DNA of 64,000 nt from Glossina fuscipes (lineage: Eukaryota; Arthropoda; Insecta; Diptera; Glossinidae), in assembly GCF_014805625.2 (NCBI RefSeq), contig NW_023998528.1:158973-222972 (forward strand), in the 5' to 3' direction. A program made the translations under genes and the position numbers. This document shows, one piece after another, positions 32,663 to 44,900 of the stretch. Under the pieces are notes generated by a model, which was not told where the DNA came from, ran no database searches, and worked only from the letters and a program-made list of their open reading frames with translations. Numbering within the stretch: the stretch's first letter is position 1; each line of letters starts with the position of its first letter.

Positions 32663-33971
32663 TCTGATCTTATAACTACTGATAAAGACTGTTGTGAAGA
32701 TTTTTACATGAACGCCACTGGGCACACCAAGAGATCGAGAATGGGTGAGAATAATATTCTTTTATCTGCTAATGGAGAAGCTAACGCAAACGTTTTAATT
32801 GCGCCTAGTAAACAGGCGACAAGCCGCAGACGCAGAAGGAAATCGCATCAATATTAACTCCAGTCTCTATTTTTATGATTACTTGAAGGATATCAATATG
32901 TACGGTTTAGAAGAATTAAAAGTTGTCAGCAGGGGCAAAGGCAAACTGTTTTTCAGCTCTGCTGCCAATGCCAACAATTTTGTTACGAATAATGAATTTA
33001 CTAAAAAGAATTTAAAGGCGTACATACCGAGGTCTTTCACTGAGAGATTTGGAATCATTCGAAACATCCCATGCACACATAGTGTCGATGATATAATTAA
33101 AAACGCCGTATCCGATATTCCGATTAAGTCCGCTGTCCATTTTCAAAGAAGAAATCCCAACAAAAAGAAAGTGAGTGGATTCCCACAACCAGCATCAAAA
33201 TTGGCTTCAAAGGGAGAGCCCTCCCTAAGTCAATAAAATTTAATTATTGTTATCTGACGGTTGAGTAATTTGTACCCACTTTAAAGCTGCTTTAAGTGCG
33301 GTAGATACGGTCACGTGTCAAAATTCTGCAAAGCCAAAGAGAGCAGGTGCCTTAACTGTAGGAAGTCCCCGAAGTGTGTGAACTGCGAGACGATGAAGTG
33401 CTTGTCCTGTGGTTCAGGTAAGCCCAACACTCTCACTAAGTTTTGCCCTAACAGGGAACTTGAATCAAATACCAACAGGATCATGGCAATTAAAAATCTT
33501 TCGTATAAAGATGTAAAAGAGAATTTTTCCGCACATTATTTCGAATGTCTCGATGACATCACTTATGACGACAATTTCTCTCCACTGGGAAACACGTCTG
33601 CAATTTCGACCAAGAATGATAATCAAAATGCCAACAAAATCTTAACCAAAAATAAATATAATGCTGTCGTCAAAAGGAAATCGGTTCCTTCCAAATCTTC
33701 TCCCAGTTCACCCACCAAGCCTTCTCCCAATACACCCCTCAAGTCATCTGGAACAAGTCTTTGGCGACCAATAATTTCAAACAACTATTTGCGGTCCTCA
33801 GAACTTGAAAGATTAATTCTCGCGATTCAAGAAAGTATCCGTCCGATGATCCCTCATAATCTTATTAAAGAATTTGAAGAAAAAATGTCTGTCTGTGCCA
33901 TTGCTTGCCCCGTTCAAGCACCCAGTACTACGAGGAAATCCGCTGAGGTTCTTTCTCAAGTTTTAACTTGA
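32651..33971 (+). pseudogene. LINE-B ORF1 (gag-like, CCHC), frameshifted
   Basis: Begins METGSDLITTDKDCCEDF at 32651. The frame is lost near 32815 and resumes in the frame of 32799-33236 (NINSSLYFYDYLKDI, LKAYIPRSFTERFGIIRNIP). A second break at 33236-33290 removes part of the region before the knuckles. From about 33291 the knuckles read CFKCGRYGHVSKFC, then CLNCRKSPKCVNCETMKCLS. A Ser/Pro/Lys-rich tail ends with TGA at 33969-33971. ORF2 follows in the -1 frame with no AUG before its endonuclease. Confidence 0.8.
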
Positions 33972-35434
33972 TATCCTTCTTACAATATAACATTCAAAGT
34001 GTCCGACGTAACCTGTCTTTTGTGGATTTTTACTTAAACTCAAACAAGATTGATTTCTGCATCTTAAGTAAAGTTTTTCTGAAAGATGAAAATTGTTTCG
34101 AAGTTAAAGTTTCTAATTATGCCTCAGCCACCAAATGCCGAAATGATGGCTATGGCGGTGTTAGTATATTAGTTAAGAAAGGTGTCAATTTCCGACGTAT
34201 TCCCTATAACTCTGCTGTTGACATTATCATCATCAAAACCATGAACATGAAACCCAATCTTTTCATAGCATCATGCTACTTTCCACCCAGTCTCGATGTG
34301 CAAACCTTTCGTGATGAGATCCAGAGATTATGCGACTTTCTTGACGGTGAACAAAATGAGATTCTAGCTGGAGATTTCAATGCAAGACATCGCCTGTATG
34401 GCGATCAAGTCTCGACCAACAAAGGCAAGATCCTTGTAAATGCCATCAATTCCAGCAGTTTCAGTGTCTTAAATAATAGCAATACTGCCTTTCACTGTAA
34501 CCAGAGTGGTCGCACGGCGAGCAGTGTCTTGGATCTAACTTTCTCGAATTCAACAATTTTATCTTTTAACTGGAACACGTCCAATGTTTCCATTGGCAAA
34601 AGTCAGCACTCCCCCATTTTATTCCACAGTTGTAACAATTCCGTTAAGAAAATAGAAAATTTCATTTCACGCCACTTACTTATGAACCGTCAGTCTAAAG
34701 TTGATCTTTCTTCTGATTTATCATCAATTCAAAGTGCCTTTCAGTCTGTGATCAGGTCTGCTAGAACCAACCTTCCTGACATTGAGTCTTTCTCACCTAA
34801 ACCTTGGTGTAACTCTTCCCTGTCAACACTTTTCCGCAAATACCAAGCTGCAAGAAAAAAAATGAGTAAATATGCCAACCCAGCCAACTACATTGAATAT
34901 ATGAAAACACTGATAGAATGGAGGTCTGCAGTTAGAAAGGCGAAAAGGACACATAGAGCTATCGCGATTAAAGATTTATGTGGAAACGTTCTTTCTGAAA
35001 TTATATCAATGGTCATCGACACTCTAGTCGAAAATTAACCGGTTGTGCTGTATGGAATGACCATGATAATAAAAAATACTTAGATATGCTCAAGTGCTGC
35101 ATTCCAATTGTCAATCCGATTACAATGCCTTCAATTCCTTTTAGTAGTCTCAGTAAAACACCCTTTTCATTGCATGAGCTAATGTATGTTTTACATTCCA
35201 GGAAGAGAGCTACTGCTGCAGGTTGTGATGGAGTCAAGTATGACATGCTCAGAGCACTGTCTGGAGGAAGCTTTAGCATGCTTTTGCATGCAATTAACAA
35301 CTGCTGGTCCACCAACTTTATACCCTCTGATTTGCGTTGCATCTAAATAGTTCCCATTCCCAAGCCAGGTAAAGACTTAAATGATTCAAGTAGCTTCAAA
35401 CCAATTTCACTGATATCTGTATTCATAAAGACTA

Positions 35435-37287
35435 TGTAACGGCCGCGAACAAACCTTGGGTAGGGTGTCTGTCGGTCTGTATCAACCGCAAGCAGCGGAA
35501 TAACGGCATGCCGTTAGACAAAATCATGCGATTTTGTGGTGCTGCTTATAAATCAGATCTTGCGGGATATGTTTGTTTTATTCTTTTCTGTTTTCCTTGT
35601 TTACAAGTGCAGGCAAAATCGTATGATTTTGCGGTATTCCTTTTTTTTTCTTTGCTCTTGCAAGCATAGGCAAAAATCGTAAGATTTTGCGGGATCTTTG
35701 CTTGCTTTTGTGAGAGTAGCGGCAAGCCGCTATAGAAAGAGCAACAGGAAGAAGAAGACGGAAATTGAGTAAGAATGAGAAGTTTGTCTTTTTTTTTTAA
35801 TTTGAAGAGAGAAGGGAGAACAACTTGGCCTCTGGTCGAGTGCGGACTTGTCCGCGAGTTGTAAAAATTATTATTGGCTTCGGTTTTTAAATTTAAACGT
35901 TTGTTGTGAACCAAAAACTCCACTTTAAAGAAGAAATATCCTAAATTTACATTGAGTAATATTTAACAGAAAAATTCATCCAAATTCTGGATCGGTTAAT
36001 AGCAATAAAAGTTGTGGACTTGTCACCTTTTGATAATTAATTCAATGATTTCTTTTACCTGAATATCAAAAAAAAAGGGGAAAGAAACAGAAAGAAAGAA
36101 TCTAAAGTTAAACAAGAAACAAAAAGTTTTTTTACCAAGTGAATAATGTAGAAAATTGTTGATAAAAGAGGACATTTATGAACAAATGGTCGTGTAAATT
36201 TTTGTTAATTTTCTGAAATTCTTACCAAAATGAAAGTTCAACGGCAAACATTAAGTGTCGAAAAGAAAAAGTTGATAAAAATTTCGCATCAATTAGCTGC
36301 AAAAGATTGATGAAAGAACAAAAAAGGAGATTTCACTTTGTACAAAAACCTGAGAAAATTCCAAAGCGTCAATGAAACAGTTTATCATTTTTAAAAAAAA
36401 AAAAAAAAGAATATACCTTCCTATGTAAGAAGGCTGCTAAAAGCGAAAGTCGTGCATAAATTTCCTAAACATTATTAGTGCAAAAATTTCTTAAGCATTA
36501 TTATTGCAAAATTTCTTAAACATTATTATTGCAAAAATTTCTTAAACATATTATTGCAAAATTTCTTAAACATTATTATTGCAAAAATTTCTTAAACATA
36601 TTATTGCAAAAATGTCTTAAACATTATTATTGGAAACTTAAAGTTTTTTTGGTTGACATCATTACTTGTTAAGAGGAAAAAAAAAATTGAAATAAAGAAC
36701 AAAAAAAGAAACAAAAAAGGAAAACAAATCAAAGTGTTTACTTCAATCCAGATGAATTAAAAGGAAAAAAAAAACTAATTTTCCAGTTTTATTAACTTGT
36801 AAATTGCGTATACACACGTGCACATACACACATGTGAAAGATTTTCATCAAAAGAATGACATTCAGCCGTGATAGGAATTCATCGGAACAATCGCTTCGG
36901 GCTACGCTAAGGAGCAACTTAACAAAGTAACGAGGAGGAGGAATTGCCGAAGGAAACAGTCACCGCAGCAGACGCTACACCGGCACCGGTTGCATTGTAT
37001 TGTAAGTCATTTTAGTTTATTTAATTCCTTTTTGTGTCCCCGATGAGTGGCTAAGCGCGGGCTGCCACCGCTGTAGATGAGATGAAGGGAGTGTGCATAT
37101 GATGGCACTGTAGGCAGGACTCCAGACGGTTACAGACTGACTCACGGTGGACAGACGGACGGTAGACAACCGACGAGACCTTTTCTTTTTTTGTTTGTTG
37201 TATTCTTTGTCATGAGGCTCAGAGAGCCAAACCCCCATTCAATAAAAAAAACGCTCTACCGGCAACAAAGGGGCTAGTACCGTGACA
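35435..37287 (+). repeat. Solo LTR, 1853 bp, 4-bp target duplication ACTA
   Basis: Starts TGTAACGG and ends CCGTGACA, giving near-matching terminal inverted repeats (TGTAACGG/TGTCACGG). It is flanked by ACTA at 35431-35434 and 37288-37291, and LINE-B sequence continues on both sides. No internal coding region is present, so it is a solo LTR left by LTR-LTR recombination. Its first ~450 nt match the LTR at 1-448 inverted. Inside are palindromes (35502-35690) and a minisatellite (36456-36636). Confidence 0.92.
36456..36636. repeat. Minisatellite within the solo LTR
   Basis: About seven copies of a 24-26 bp unit, CAAAAATTTCTTAAACATTA TTATTG, differing mainly in the number of A and ATT repeats. 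Confidence 0.9.
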
Positions 37288-39639
37288 ACTATCAACCTCA
37301 TGGTTAACGAGACTAACTGCTTTCCTGAAAACTGACAACATTATTCCAGCTCGTTCTTACGCCTACCAAAAACGCAAATCTACGAATATGTGCCTTAATG
37401 AACTGTGTTTTCTCATAGCCAGCTTCAAAAGAGCAGGGAAAATGGTTGTCATGCTCTCCCTGGACGTCAGCAAAGCCTATGACTGTGTCAACTTGATTAA
37501 GCTTGGTAGAATTCTCTTAAACTTTTTGATTCTTCTTCAAATGCGGCTGTGGATACTTAATATTTTATCCAAGAGTGTGTTGGTGATGGGTACCGAAAAA
37601 GTTGAAATATGCGGTGGTATCCCACAATGCAGTTGTTTAAGCCCCATACTCTTCAATTTATACGTAACTTCTTTGCATGATCTTCAAAACTCATATTTTT
37701 CAATATGCAGATGATTTTCTAATTGTATCTGCGGACTCATCTTTTTCAGCAGCCGTCAATAACCTCTCGATGAAAGCGAATTTCTTTTTCGATGCATGCG
37801 GTGATCTTAATTTATATTTTAACCCCAGCAAGACAAACACTATTTATTTTGCCAAAGGTTCTAAACCTGAAATCAGACTTCTTATCAAAGGTACACAAGT
37901 TAATCAGGTAAAATCTCTTCGATTTCTTGGGAGAATTTTAAATGACAGCTTAATCCTTCATGGGCATTATGAAAAGGCGTTCAAAGATTGTCAGCATGGA
38001 TGCAGCATCATCAAACTCATGACAAACAATCAGGCCTCCCAAAAATGCTTTGACCGTTTACAAATCTCTAGTCAGGTCCAAAATTGAATTTGGACATTCC
38101 ACATGTTTCAATTTCCCAAAATATATTGAGAAACGTATACAAGCATTTGAAAACCGAATGTTGAAGCGTTGTACTGGACTGACCCCCTCAACTCCTCAAC
38201 ATATTCTCAATGTCATATCTGGTGAGTGGCACGTTTCCGAAAGAGCCTTTTTTGCACTGCCAAAGAGTTAATTAAAGTCAAGATGATAAATCTTTCCTTT
38301 TTTCAGGAAATTATATCTCTCAGTGATACTGTCACTTGCAGCTATACCGTTTGCTATCAAAGACTTCCTCATATTTTTGATAAGTTAGATTCAATTTTCC
38401 CCTTGAATTTCATTCCCAGCAAATGCAGAGTCTTCATGAACATCCCCGAATCGATCTCTACCTCAAAACAAAATGTTAACTTCTCTTGTATGAGGTTATT
38501 ATGGCAAGAAAAGCTCCTTTTTTATTACAACAACGGCTACGATATATATGCCGCCGACGGTTCCATCGGACATAACGTACCTGGCTTCTCGGTCGTGAAA
38601 CATCTGTCTGAAACAGTACATTGAGTTAAAGTGGAAGAGGAACTTTCTTCGACTTTTATTGAGTTGCTCGCCATTCGACATGCTGTTAAGGTTGCTATCT
38701 CCGATGGTATCAGAAGGTTTGTTATTTTTTCTGACAGCAGGTCAGTTCTACTTCTAATAAATAAAAGAGATGCAGAAAATCAATATGTGTTTGATATTCA
38801 CAAGATGTTGCATGAATCTCAAGTGGATGACTGTCACTTCGTTTGTGTACCTGGAAACTGCGGCTTTTTTTTAAATGTAAAAGCCGGCTTTAATGCAGGG
38901 AGAGCTCGTGTTGATGGGAAAATTTTATCCATCAAATACACTCCCAATGAAGCAATTCGAACAATTCGCAACCACATCCTTCAACAGCTAAACGACGAAT
39001 TTAAAGAGATCGCGCGCGTTAAATCCAATCGCCTCTTCTATAAATTAAATCCCACATTTCAATTCAAACCCTTTTCTGTATCTTCTTTTAATTCCTGGGA
39101 AATCAAAATTCTTTATAGACTCATAAGTGGTCATACTTATGACAAAGTTTATTTAAAAATGATTCGCGCTATACCATGTGATGTTTGTGAAGTTTGCAAT
39201 GTTGCTGAGTCTGCTGAGCATCTAATCTTCAGATGTCACAGGCTTGATGGCATTAGAGTTTCCTTTAATTTTTCAAGTTACATGGCCGTCTCCTCGATCT
39301 CTTTGCAGCAAAAAATTTACGTCATCTCCGGGAACTAACTTGCTTTATTAGAAAAGCTAATTTATCCTTTTAGAATTTTTTTTTTCCTCATCTTTCCCGT
39401 TTTTTCTTTTGTTTTTGCGTTCAATCGTCTTCTACTACCATAGCATTCCTTTTCGTTTTCAGCCAAAGTTTGCAACACTTTCAAGAACTCAACAAGCACA
39501 ATTACACACACATACACAATTACACTTAGCATGCTGGCTCCAGTTATTACGCCCGCTCTTTTAGATATGGGCTAAACGGTTGATCTGGTAGCGTTTAATG
39601 GATCCGATATTGAGATTAAAGTATAAAAGTAAAAAATTG

Positions 39640-40577
39640 GATTTTTGAAAAGAACGCTAAAAGAATTGAAAAGTTCGAAGTGCTTTGACTAAACTTTTAA
39701 CTAAGTTTATATCCCCAAGTAATGTCGGCAAATCGATAGTGCTACTTAATAGCTTAATTAAGAAGGAAACATGAAGGATAAACATATCCTTTACAAGTGA
39801 CGGCAAGGGTAGCAAAAGCAATCTACCTAAATCAGGAAACAAAGATACAAAGACAATACTTGAATAAGTATTGGTCCCACCAAGCTCATATATAGGCTTT
39901 TGGTAACATAAGCGTCATCAAGCTCTGCGAACCGTCCTTTAATAAATCCAACTACTGACCTAACGTGAAGCGTATAGTCGATTAAAACCCCAAGCTCATG
40001 AACAAATCTACATTTTCCAATTTTTGTGAATTAATGAAGTGATCAGCACCACATAACTAAGTTGTCTGATTAAAAGAGATATGAGAGCATTCCAAGGGAA
40101 AAATAGAAAACTGTTTAACATCGTCAGCATATCTTAAGATATGTCTGGACCTAATCACCGAAGGGAGATCATTGATGTACAAGGTAAACAGAAAGCGTTC
40201 TAAATGGCTACCTTGAGGGGCACCTGATGTCACGGAAAATTGATTAGAGATGACGGAGTTAAACAGAACTTTGAACGATCTATCATGGAAATAAGCGCTT
40301 ATCCGTTTCAATAAACGGAAGCAAGAGGCCTGGAGTCTGAATATCAATAATTTATGACTAAGCCAGTCAACCGTTTTACTAAAATCAGTATATATGACAT
40401 CCATGCGAGAGCCACTAGAGAAGCCACGCTAACATATGAAGCAACCTCTAAGAGATTTGTAACGTTGTTTTTCTTCTTAGGAAGTCATGGAGAAATATGG
40501 AATTTGATAGTGAAAGCTATTTGCTGAGTAACAATTCGTTCAAACAATTTGGGCAAGACACCCAGAGCGGCAACGCC
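39640..40577 (-). mobile_element. CR1-like LINE fragment (RT), decayed
   Basis: Minus-strand pieces match the CR1-like copies but are much more diverged: FERIVTQ-like region at about 40560, MDVIYTDFSKTVDWLSHKLL, SVTSGAPQGSHLERFLFTLY, LRYADDVKQFS, and C-terminal LLLPLPSLVKDMFILHVSFL. EN and ORF1 are missing. It abuts the 3' end of LINE-B copy 2 on the left and a Gypsy LTR piece on the right. Confidence 0.8.
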
Positions 40578-40822
40578 ATTTATTCTTTTTCTACTATATT
40601 GCCTTTCCCAAATATTCTATTTATATAGATTTTTACCATCATATTACTAGAACGTAATTTTATGACTTGATTTTTAGTTCGTTAACCTGCATTTCTGGTA
40701 ACCGTTTTCATCGACCTGCAGCTGCATGACGCCTCGCGAATGTGTATTTGGTTTCTTTTCTCTTTAAGGAATTTATTATTTAGAAAAATAACTTAGCTGC
40801 AATCAACTAGATTTTGTATTTT
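40578..40822 (-). repeat. Gypsy-type LTR fragment
   Basis: About 245 bp closely matching 47215-47462, including CCAAATATTCTATTTA, GGTAACCGTTTTCATC and GCATGACGCCTCGCGAATGT. The right edge corresponds to the LTR start of the 47-kb element (ATTTTTGTA versus ATTTCCGTAACA). The other end of the LTR is missing. Confidence 0.8.
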
Positions 40823-41790
40823 TGTATATGTTTATATGGAGATAGGATACGACCAGACTCATAGCACCACAACACTTCCACCTACTGAGTAGCAACTGTG
40901 TTGTGTTGCGTCTGTATTTCTATTATTTCCTACGGAGGTCTGGACAGCGTCGCCGCATTGCTCATTCCAGATTTTTAGCGCAGTACGCGGTTGTCTGTTT
41001 CTCACGTTGCTTTCCGTCGTCTGAGCCTATTGTTGGTATTTCCGTTGGTTTATTGAAATATACGTTGTCCTTTACCTTTTAAAGGAGTCGTTGAGAGCTT
41101 TGGTAATTTAATATAGTCCCTGTTAAAACGGCGGTAAAAGATGACGTGCTGAAATTTTTTATAGGTTCTTTAGTGTTTTGGGGATTGCGCAGTTTTTAAT
41201 TTCCTCTTTTTTGAGTATGTGCGCGTATTCCTTCTGCAAATGTTAGGATCTCTATAAATTTTAATTTTGTTTTTTGCAACTCACATTTATAGAGCTGTAC
41301 CTTCATATCAGCTGATTCGAATGTACAAAATATTTTCGTTATTTCGTTTGTGTAAAGTGTTTCTTCACTCTTCTCAAAGATGATGACATCGTCTCCACAG
41401 ACGTAACCTGTCTTACCAATGTGTTCTCGCTGTGTTTGCACTTGAAAACAAATAATTTGTTTGGAAAAGAAAATTTTTGCGTATGTACCGGCCTATATTT
41501 TTCCATTGGTTTTTTTCTACAAACAGGAAATGTTTATTAAGCAGTATGTGACTGCGTTCTACACTTTCTAATCTTTTACGATGGTAACGAGTTGAGAATC
41601 TTCACCCCGAATGAACAGTTTGCAAATTTCTTTCGTGAGTATGTTGTTGAATTCACTTCCGTTGTCTTATTTCAATACTCTGAAAAGACCTTGATCTAGT
41701 AGAAGTCATTCTACTAGTGGTTTTGCTATTGATTTACCTTTTTTAGTTTTTAAAGGGTATGGTATTCGTTTTGGAAGGCCACATGTATGC
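40823..41790 (-). pseudogene. Retroelement pol remnants (Gypsy-type RT, integrase-like)
   Basis: The minus frame at 41441-41196 has YVCGDDVIIFEKSEETLYTN followed by KVQLYKCELQKTKLKFIEIL and FAEGI, matching the Gypsy RT box and the segment after it; connection-domain-like pieces continue to about 40830. At about 41700-41590 the minus strand reads LFRVLK, a stop, then DNGSEFNNILTKEICKLF, resembling an integrase DNGxEF box. That order (integrase before RT) suits Copia, whereas the RT is Gypsy-like, so two decayed elements or a rearrangement are likely. Everything is full of stops. Confidence 0.5.
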
Positions 41791-41979
41791 ATCTACACCG
41801 ATCTGACAGTCTAAGTTGTTCTAGAGTGTAAATCGAAACAATTTCAAAATTTTTTGAAGATGTGTTCGCTCTTTGAAAGTGTTTTTCATAATTCTGTTTC
41901 TTTGGCAAAACTCGTTGATTGCGTTTTAGTTTTTCGTATACCGGGATGGCGCGATCGTAGTGGATTATGGCGTCGTTTT

Positions 41980-44900
41980 ATGAGTTTGTATCTGATTACA
42001 TTGTCATTGATTCTCTTGGAGTTTTCATAAACTCTATTATAATTATTATACAGTTATGTTCGCTCGTCAAAAAATTCGTTGAGATCGCGAAATGGTTGCG
42101 CTTCTTTCCATCCTTTCTCAAAGTAATACAGTACAATATGGCGAATATGAGTATGATTACAGATACGCATATTTACAGCCTAAAACTAGAAGGATATTTT
42201 CATTCATAAATTTATAAAATGTTAAATTTTTATTAAAATATAGCACGTCAAACGCCTGATAATTATGCACCAACCCAATACACTCATCCCCACAGGCGAA
42301 GATGGTCAGTATTCTTCTGGTGAACTCCACCATTTTTTTGCACTTGTATTAATTGTTTCATTTTTTTCAACACGCCCGAATTTAGCTCACGGCGAGATGA
42401 AGCATCTGCATTAGTATTGTTCTTGCCTTTCTTTCTTCAAAATCATAACCGAATGGTTTTAATCTGATTCGCGTTAACCGCGATAAAGGCTTTCTATACA
42501 TGCAAAGCGAGTTTAGAAGTCTGTGTCTTGCAATGACGGTGAACTTTTTTCTCTTAAATATGCCGAAAAAAGATGATACTGTATACGGCCAGTAGCTTTT
42601 TCAATAATTGAAACACATAGATGCTCCAACATTTTGTCCTAAATTGACACTAGGAGAATCTAAGGGACTTTTTTGTATGTGTTATCGATAAAAGTAATAA
42701 TGCTGTTAATTTGCACTCGTTTGCAAGTTTTCTCTTTCATTCTTACCATTTCTATGGGCACGGATTCTGTTAATAGTTTCTTGATGTAATGTCACAATCT
42801 CTCAAAAGTTTGCAAAGCAGACACATATACAATTATGTAGTTTTAAGTGAATATGGGCTATGGCATGCATAGAAGTGTGTACGTACGAAGAATAACAAAC
42901 AGCAGGTATATATGTAGCCAGTATAATTTGCTTTAATTTTATCGTTTATTTTGAAGAATCGAATAACTCTTAATTCAAGGATCCCTAAATGCTTTGACAA
43001 ATCTCAATGATAATTCTTATATAAAGAAATTTTTTATTATTAAAAAAAAACTTGTAGGTTATTATATGTACCTCTACCTAATATGCTTATTTTATTTATA
43101 AATTTATTAATTTTTGCAAATTTGTAAATTTTTTTTATTATTTTTGTAAATTTATAAATTTTGGACCATCTGATCTTAAGCCTTGGGGCACTCCGTGGTC
43201 TCCATCGGCCCAAGATTTAGTACGGATGACCCCGAATTTACATCTACATTTAGATTCGTGTTGTAATAAAAACAATGCATTATTAGAAGCGGCTCTTCCG
43301 CTTCTTTTTGTAGCCTGCCCTATTCAATGATTCCAAACTGCCATGTGAGTGATGTTTAATGCGTACGCAATTTCCTGACGAAGGAAGTGCTGTACAAGCC
43401 AGGATTCAGAACTGTATTCCAAGAGTTTCCTTTACTTTTTTTTTATGCGCCTCTTCTATGAAAGTTTTCTTCTCGCTTTTCCCGGCAAGTTTCTTGTGTT
43501 TACTTCAATTGCAGTTTCAATGCAAAAATACTATAAAATCGAATAAAAACACTCGATTATCATGAAGTGATACATGAAGAAAGTGACAGTGTTGACAAAT
43601 CACAATTAAGAAAAAACTTAGCTCAAATTAATACTAAAATTTTAAGGTAATGTACTCAAAGGGATAATTAAGCCGCCGAAACTGTCAGTGAACGCCTACG
43701 AAAAAACGAACTAGTAATAAGGCTTAAATCGAAGAAATCAATTAAGTTTGAACGTATTAAAAGTTCCTTTTTAATAACTTTTTAAATGTGTAGAAGAATA
43801 ACAAAACACTACAAAATTCTTAATTATGTTTATAATTATAGTTAGCATTGAAGAGAAAATTTTGTGCGCAAGATAAAATTGTAAAATTCAGTTTCACTCT
43901 GGCCTGGTGGTTCTCGTTTTCTTCATATTATTGTTCGATTTCTACCTGCCCAAACCTGGATTAACTAACCCTTAATAAAATATTGTAATTCATTTGCAAG
44001 CAGTACCCAACTTGGCACAATCAATCAATTTTATCAATCTATAAATCAATAATCCATCCCTGTACACCCAAAGGTGGATATCAAGGACATTAATCTTCTG
44101 GACTAAACCCCAAAATGGACAGTACTGAGTGGATTATTATAACTTAAATAACTGCTACAAGAGAGATCAAACATCATTGAATCATCAATAAATCAATAAT
44201 AAATCACCGCGAGATCTGCATATCAAGTTCCTCTGGTTTTGTCGTTATTCGTCAATGAAAAAAAAACCCGTAATAACGTAAAACGTGAACAATTTAGCTT
44301 CAAACAAGAAACATCTCTTTTTTGTTTTTTTCGACTGTTTTTACAAGATCTTAACGTTTTACGAAGAAAATATTGAATTATTTGGGAAAAAAAACTTCCA
44401 ATTGTTAATTTTTAAATATTAAAAACAAATATTTTGAAATGTCTTCTCGGAATTCGGACTACCAAATCTCAATATCTAATTTTAAACATGATGGGGATAA
44501 CTTAAAGGCTACTTATACTGTCCAAGAAGCCTTAATAATAAGGTCTTAAGGCTGTACGTAAAATCGATTTGAAAACTAATGAGCTGTGAGATCCGCCGAC
44601 AGTTAAAGTAATCAATGCTTGTTATGAGATATGTTTAGGCGATCATACGTTACGAACAAGTTAATCGAGTACGTAACTTGCACTTTCCTGGCATAATGCT
44701 TTTGGGTTTTCAATCAAAAAGTGAATTCACAAAAATTGTTTGCTGCAAACCATGCAATTTTATATATCCGCATGAGCGCCATATTTTGGGCTCAAACAGA
44801 CTCTTCGGGCATTATGGGAACGTTGTCGCGCCCTCGATAAAGTCACCGTATGTTTATTAACTAGCAAAAGTAAATCTATGCTTCATTATGTTCCTCTGAT

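Larger units (their letters stand above)
33965..39338 (+). pseudogene. LINE-B ORF2 (EN-RT-RNase H), interrupted
   Basis: EN: FLQYNIQSVRRNLSF, FCILSKVFL, ILAGDFNARHRLYGD, then SVLDLTFSN and IGKSQHSPILF. RT: ATAAGCDGVKYDML before the LTR; after it MLSLDVSKAYDCVNL, CGGIPQCSCLSPILF and QYADDFLIVSADSSFS. RNase H: YAADGSIG, FIELLAIRHAV, IFSDSRSVLLL, then KAGFNAG where an Asp is expected. C-terminal CDVCEVCNVAESAEHLIFRC matches the zinc-like tail of I-type ORF2. A stop at 35036-35038 and frameshifts around 35.3, 37.37, 37.7, 38.05, 38.27 and 38.62 kb show decay. Confidence 0.88.
32561..39560 (+). mobile_element. I-like LINE family B, copy 2, split by a solo LTR
   Basis: A plus-strand element with ORF1 (CCHC knuckles), then EN, RT and RNase H. 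The RT is interrupted by the 1853-bp solo LTR at 35435-37287. Without the LTR the element is about 5.1 kb. The 5' end is near 32540-32640 and the 3' end somewhere in 39350-39600 after an AC-rich stretch; neither is sharp. Multiple frameshifts show it is inactive. Confidence 0.85.

Noticed and set aside
33950..33975. Slippery frameshift site at the LINE-B ORF1/ORF2 junction
   Set aside because: ORF2 is in the -1 frame, but the sequence GTT TTA ACT TGA has no X_XXY_YYZ heptamer in phase; termination-reinitiation is as likely.
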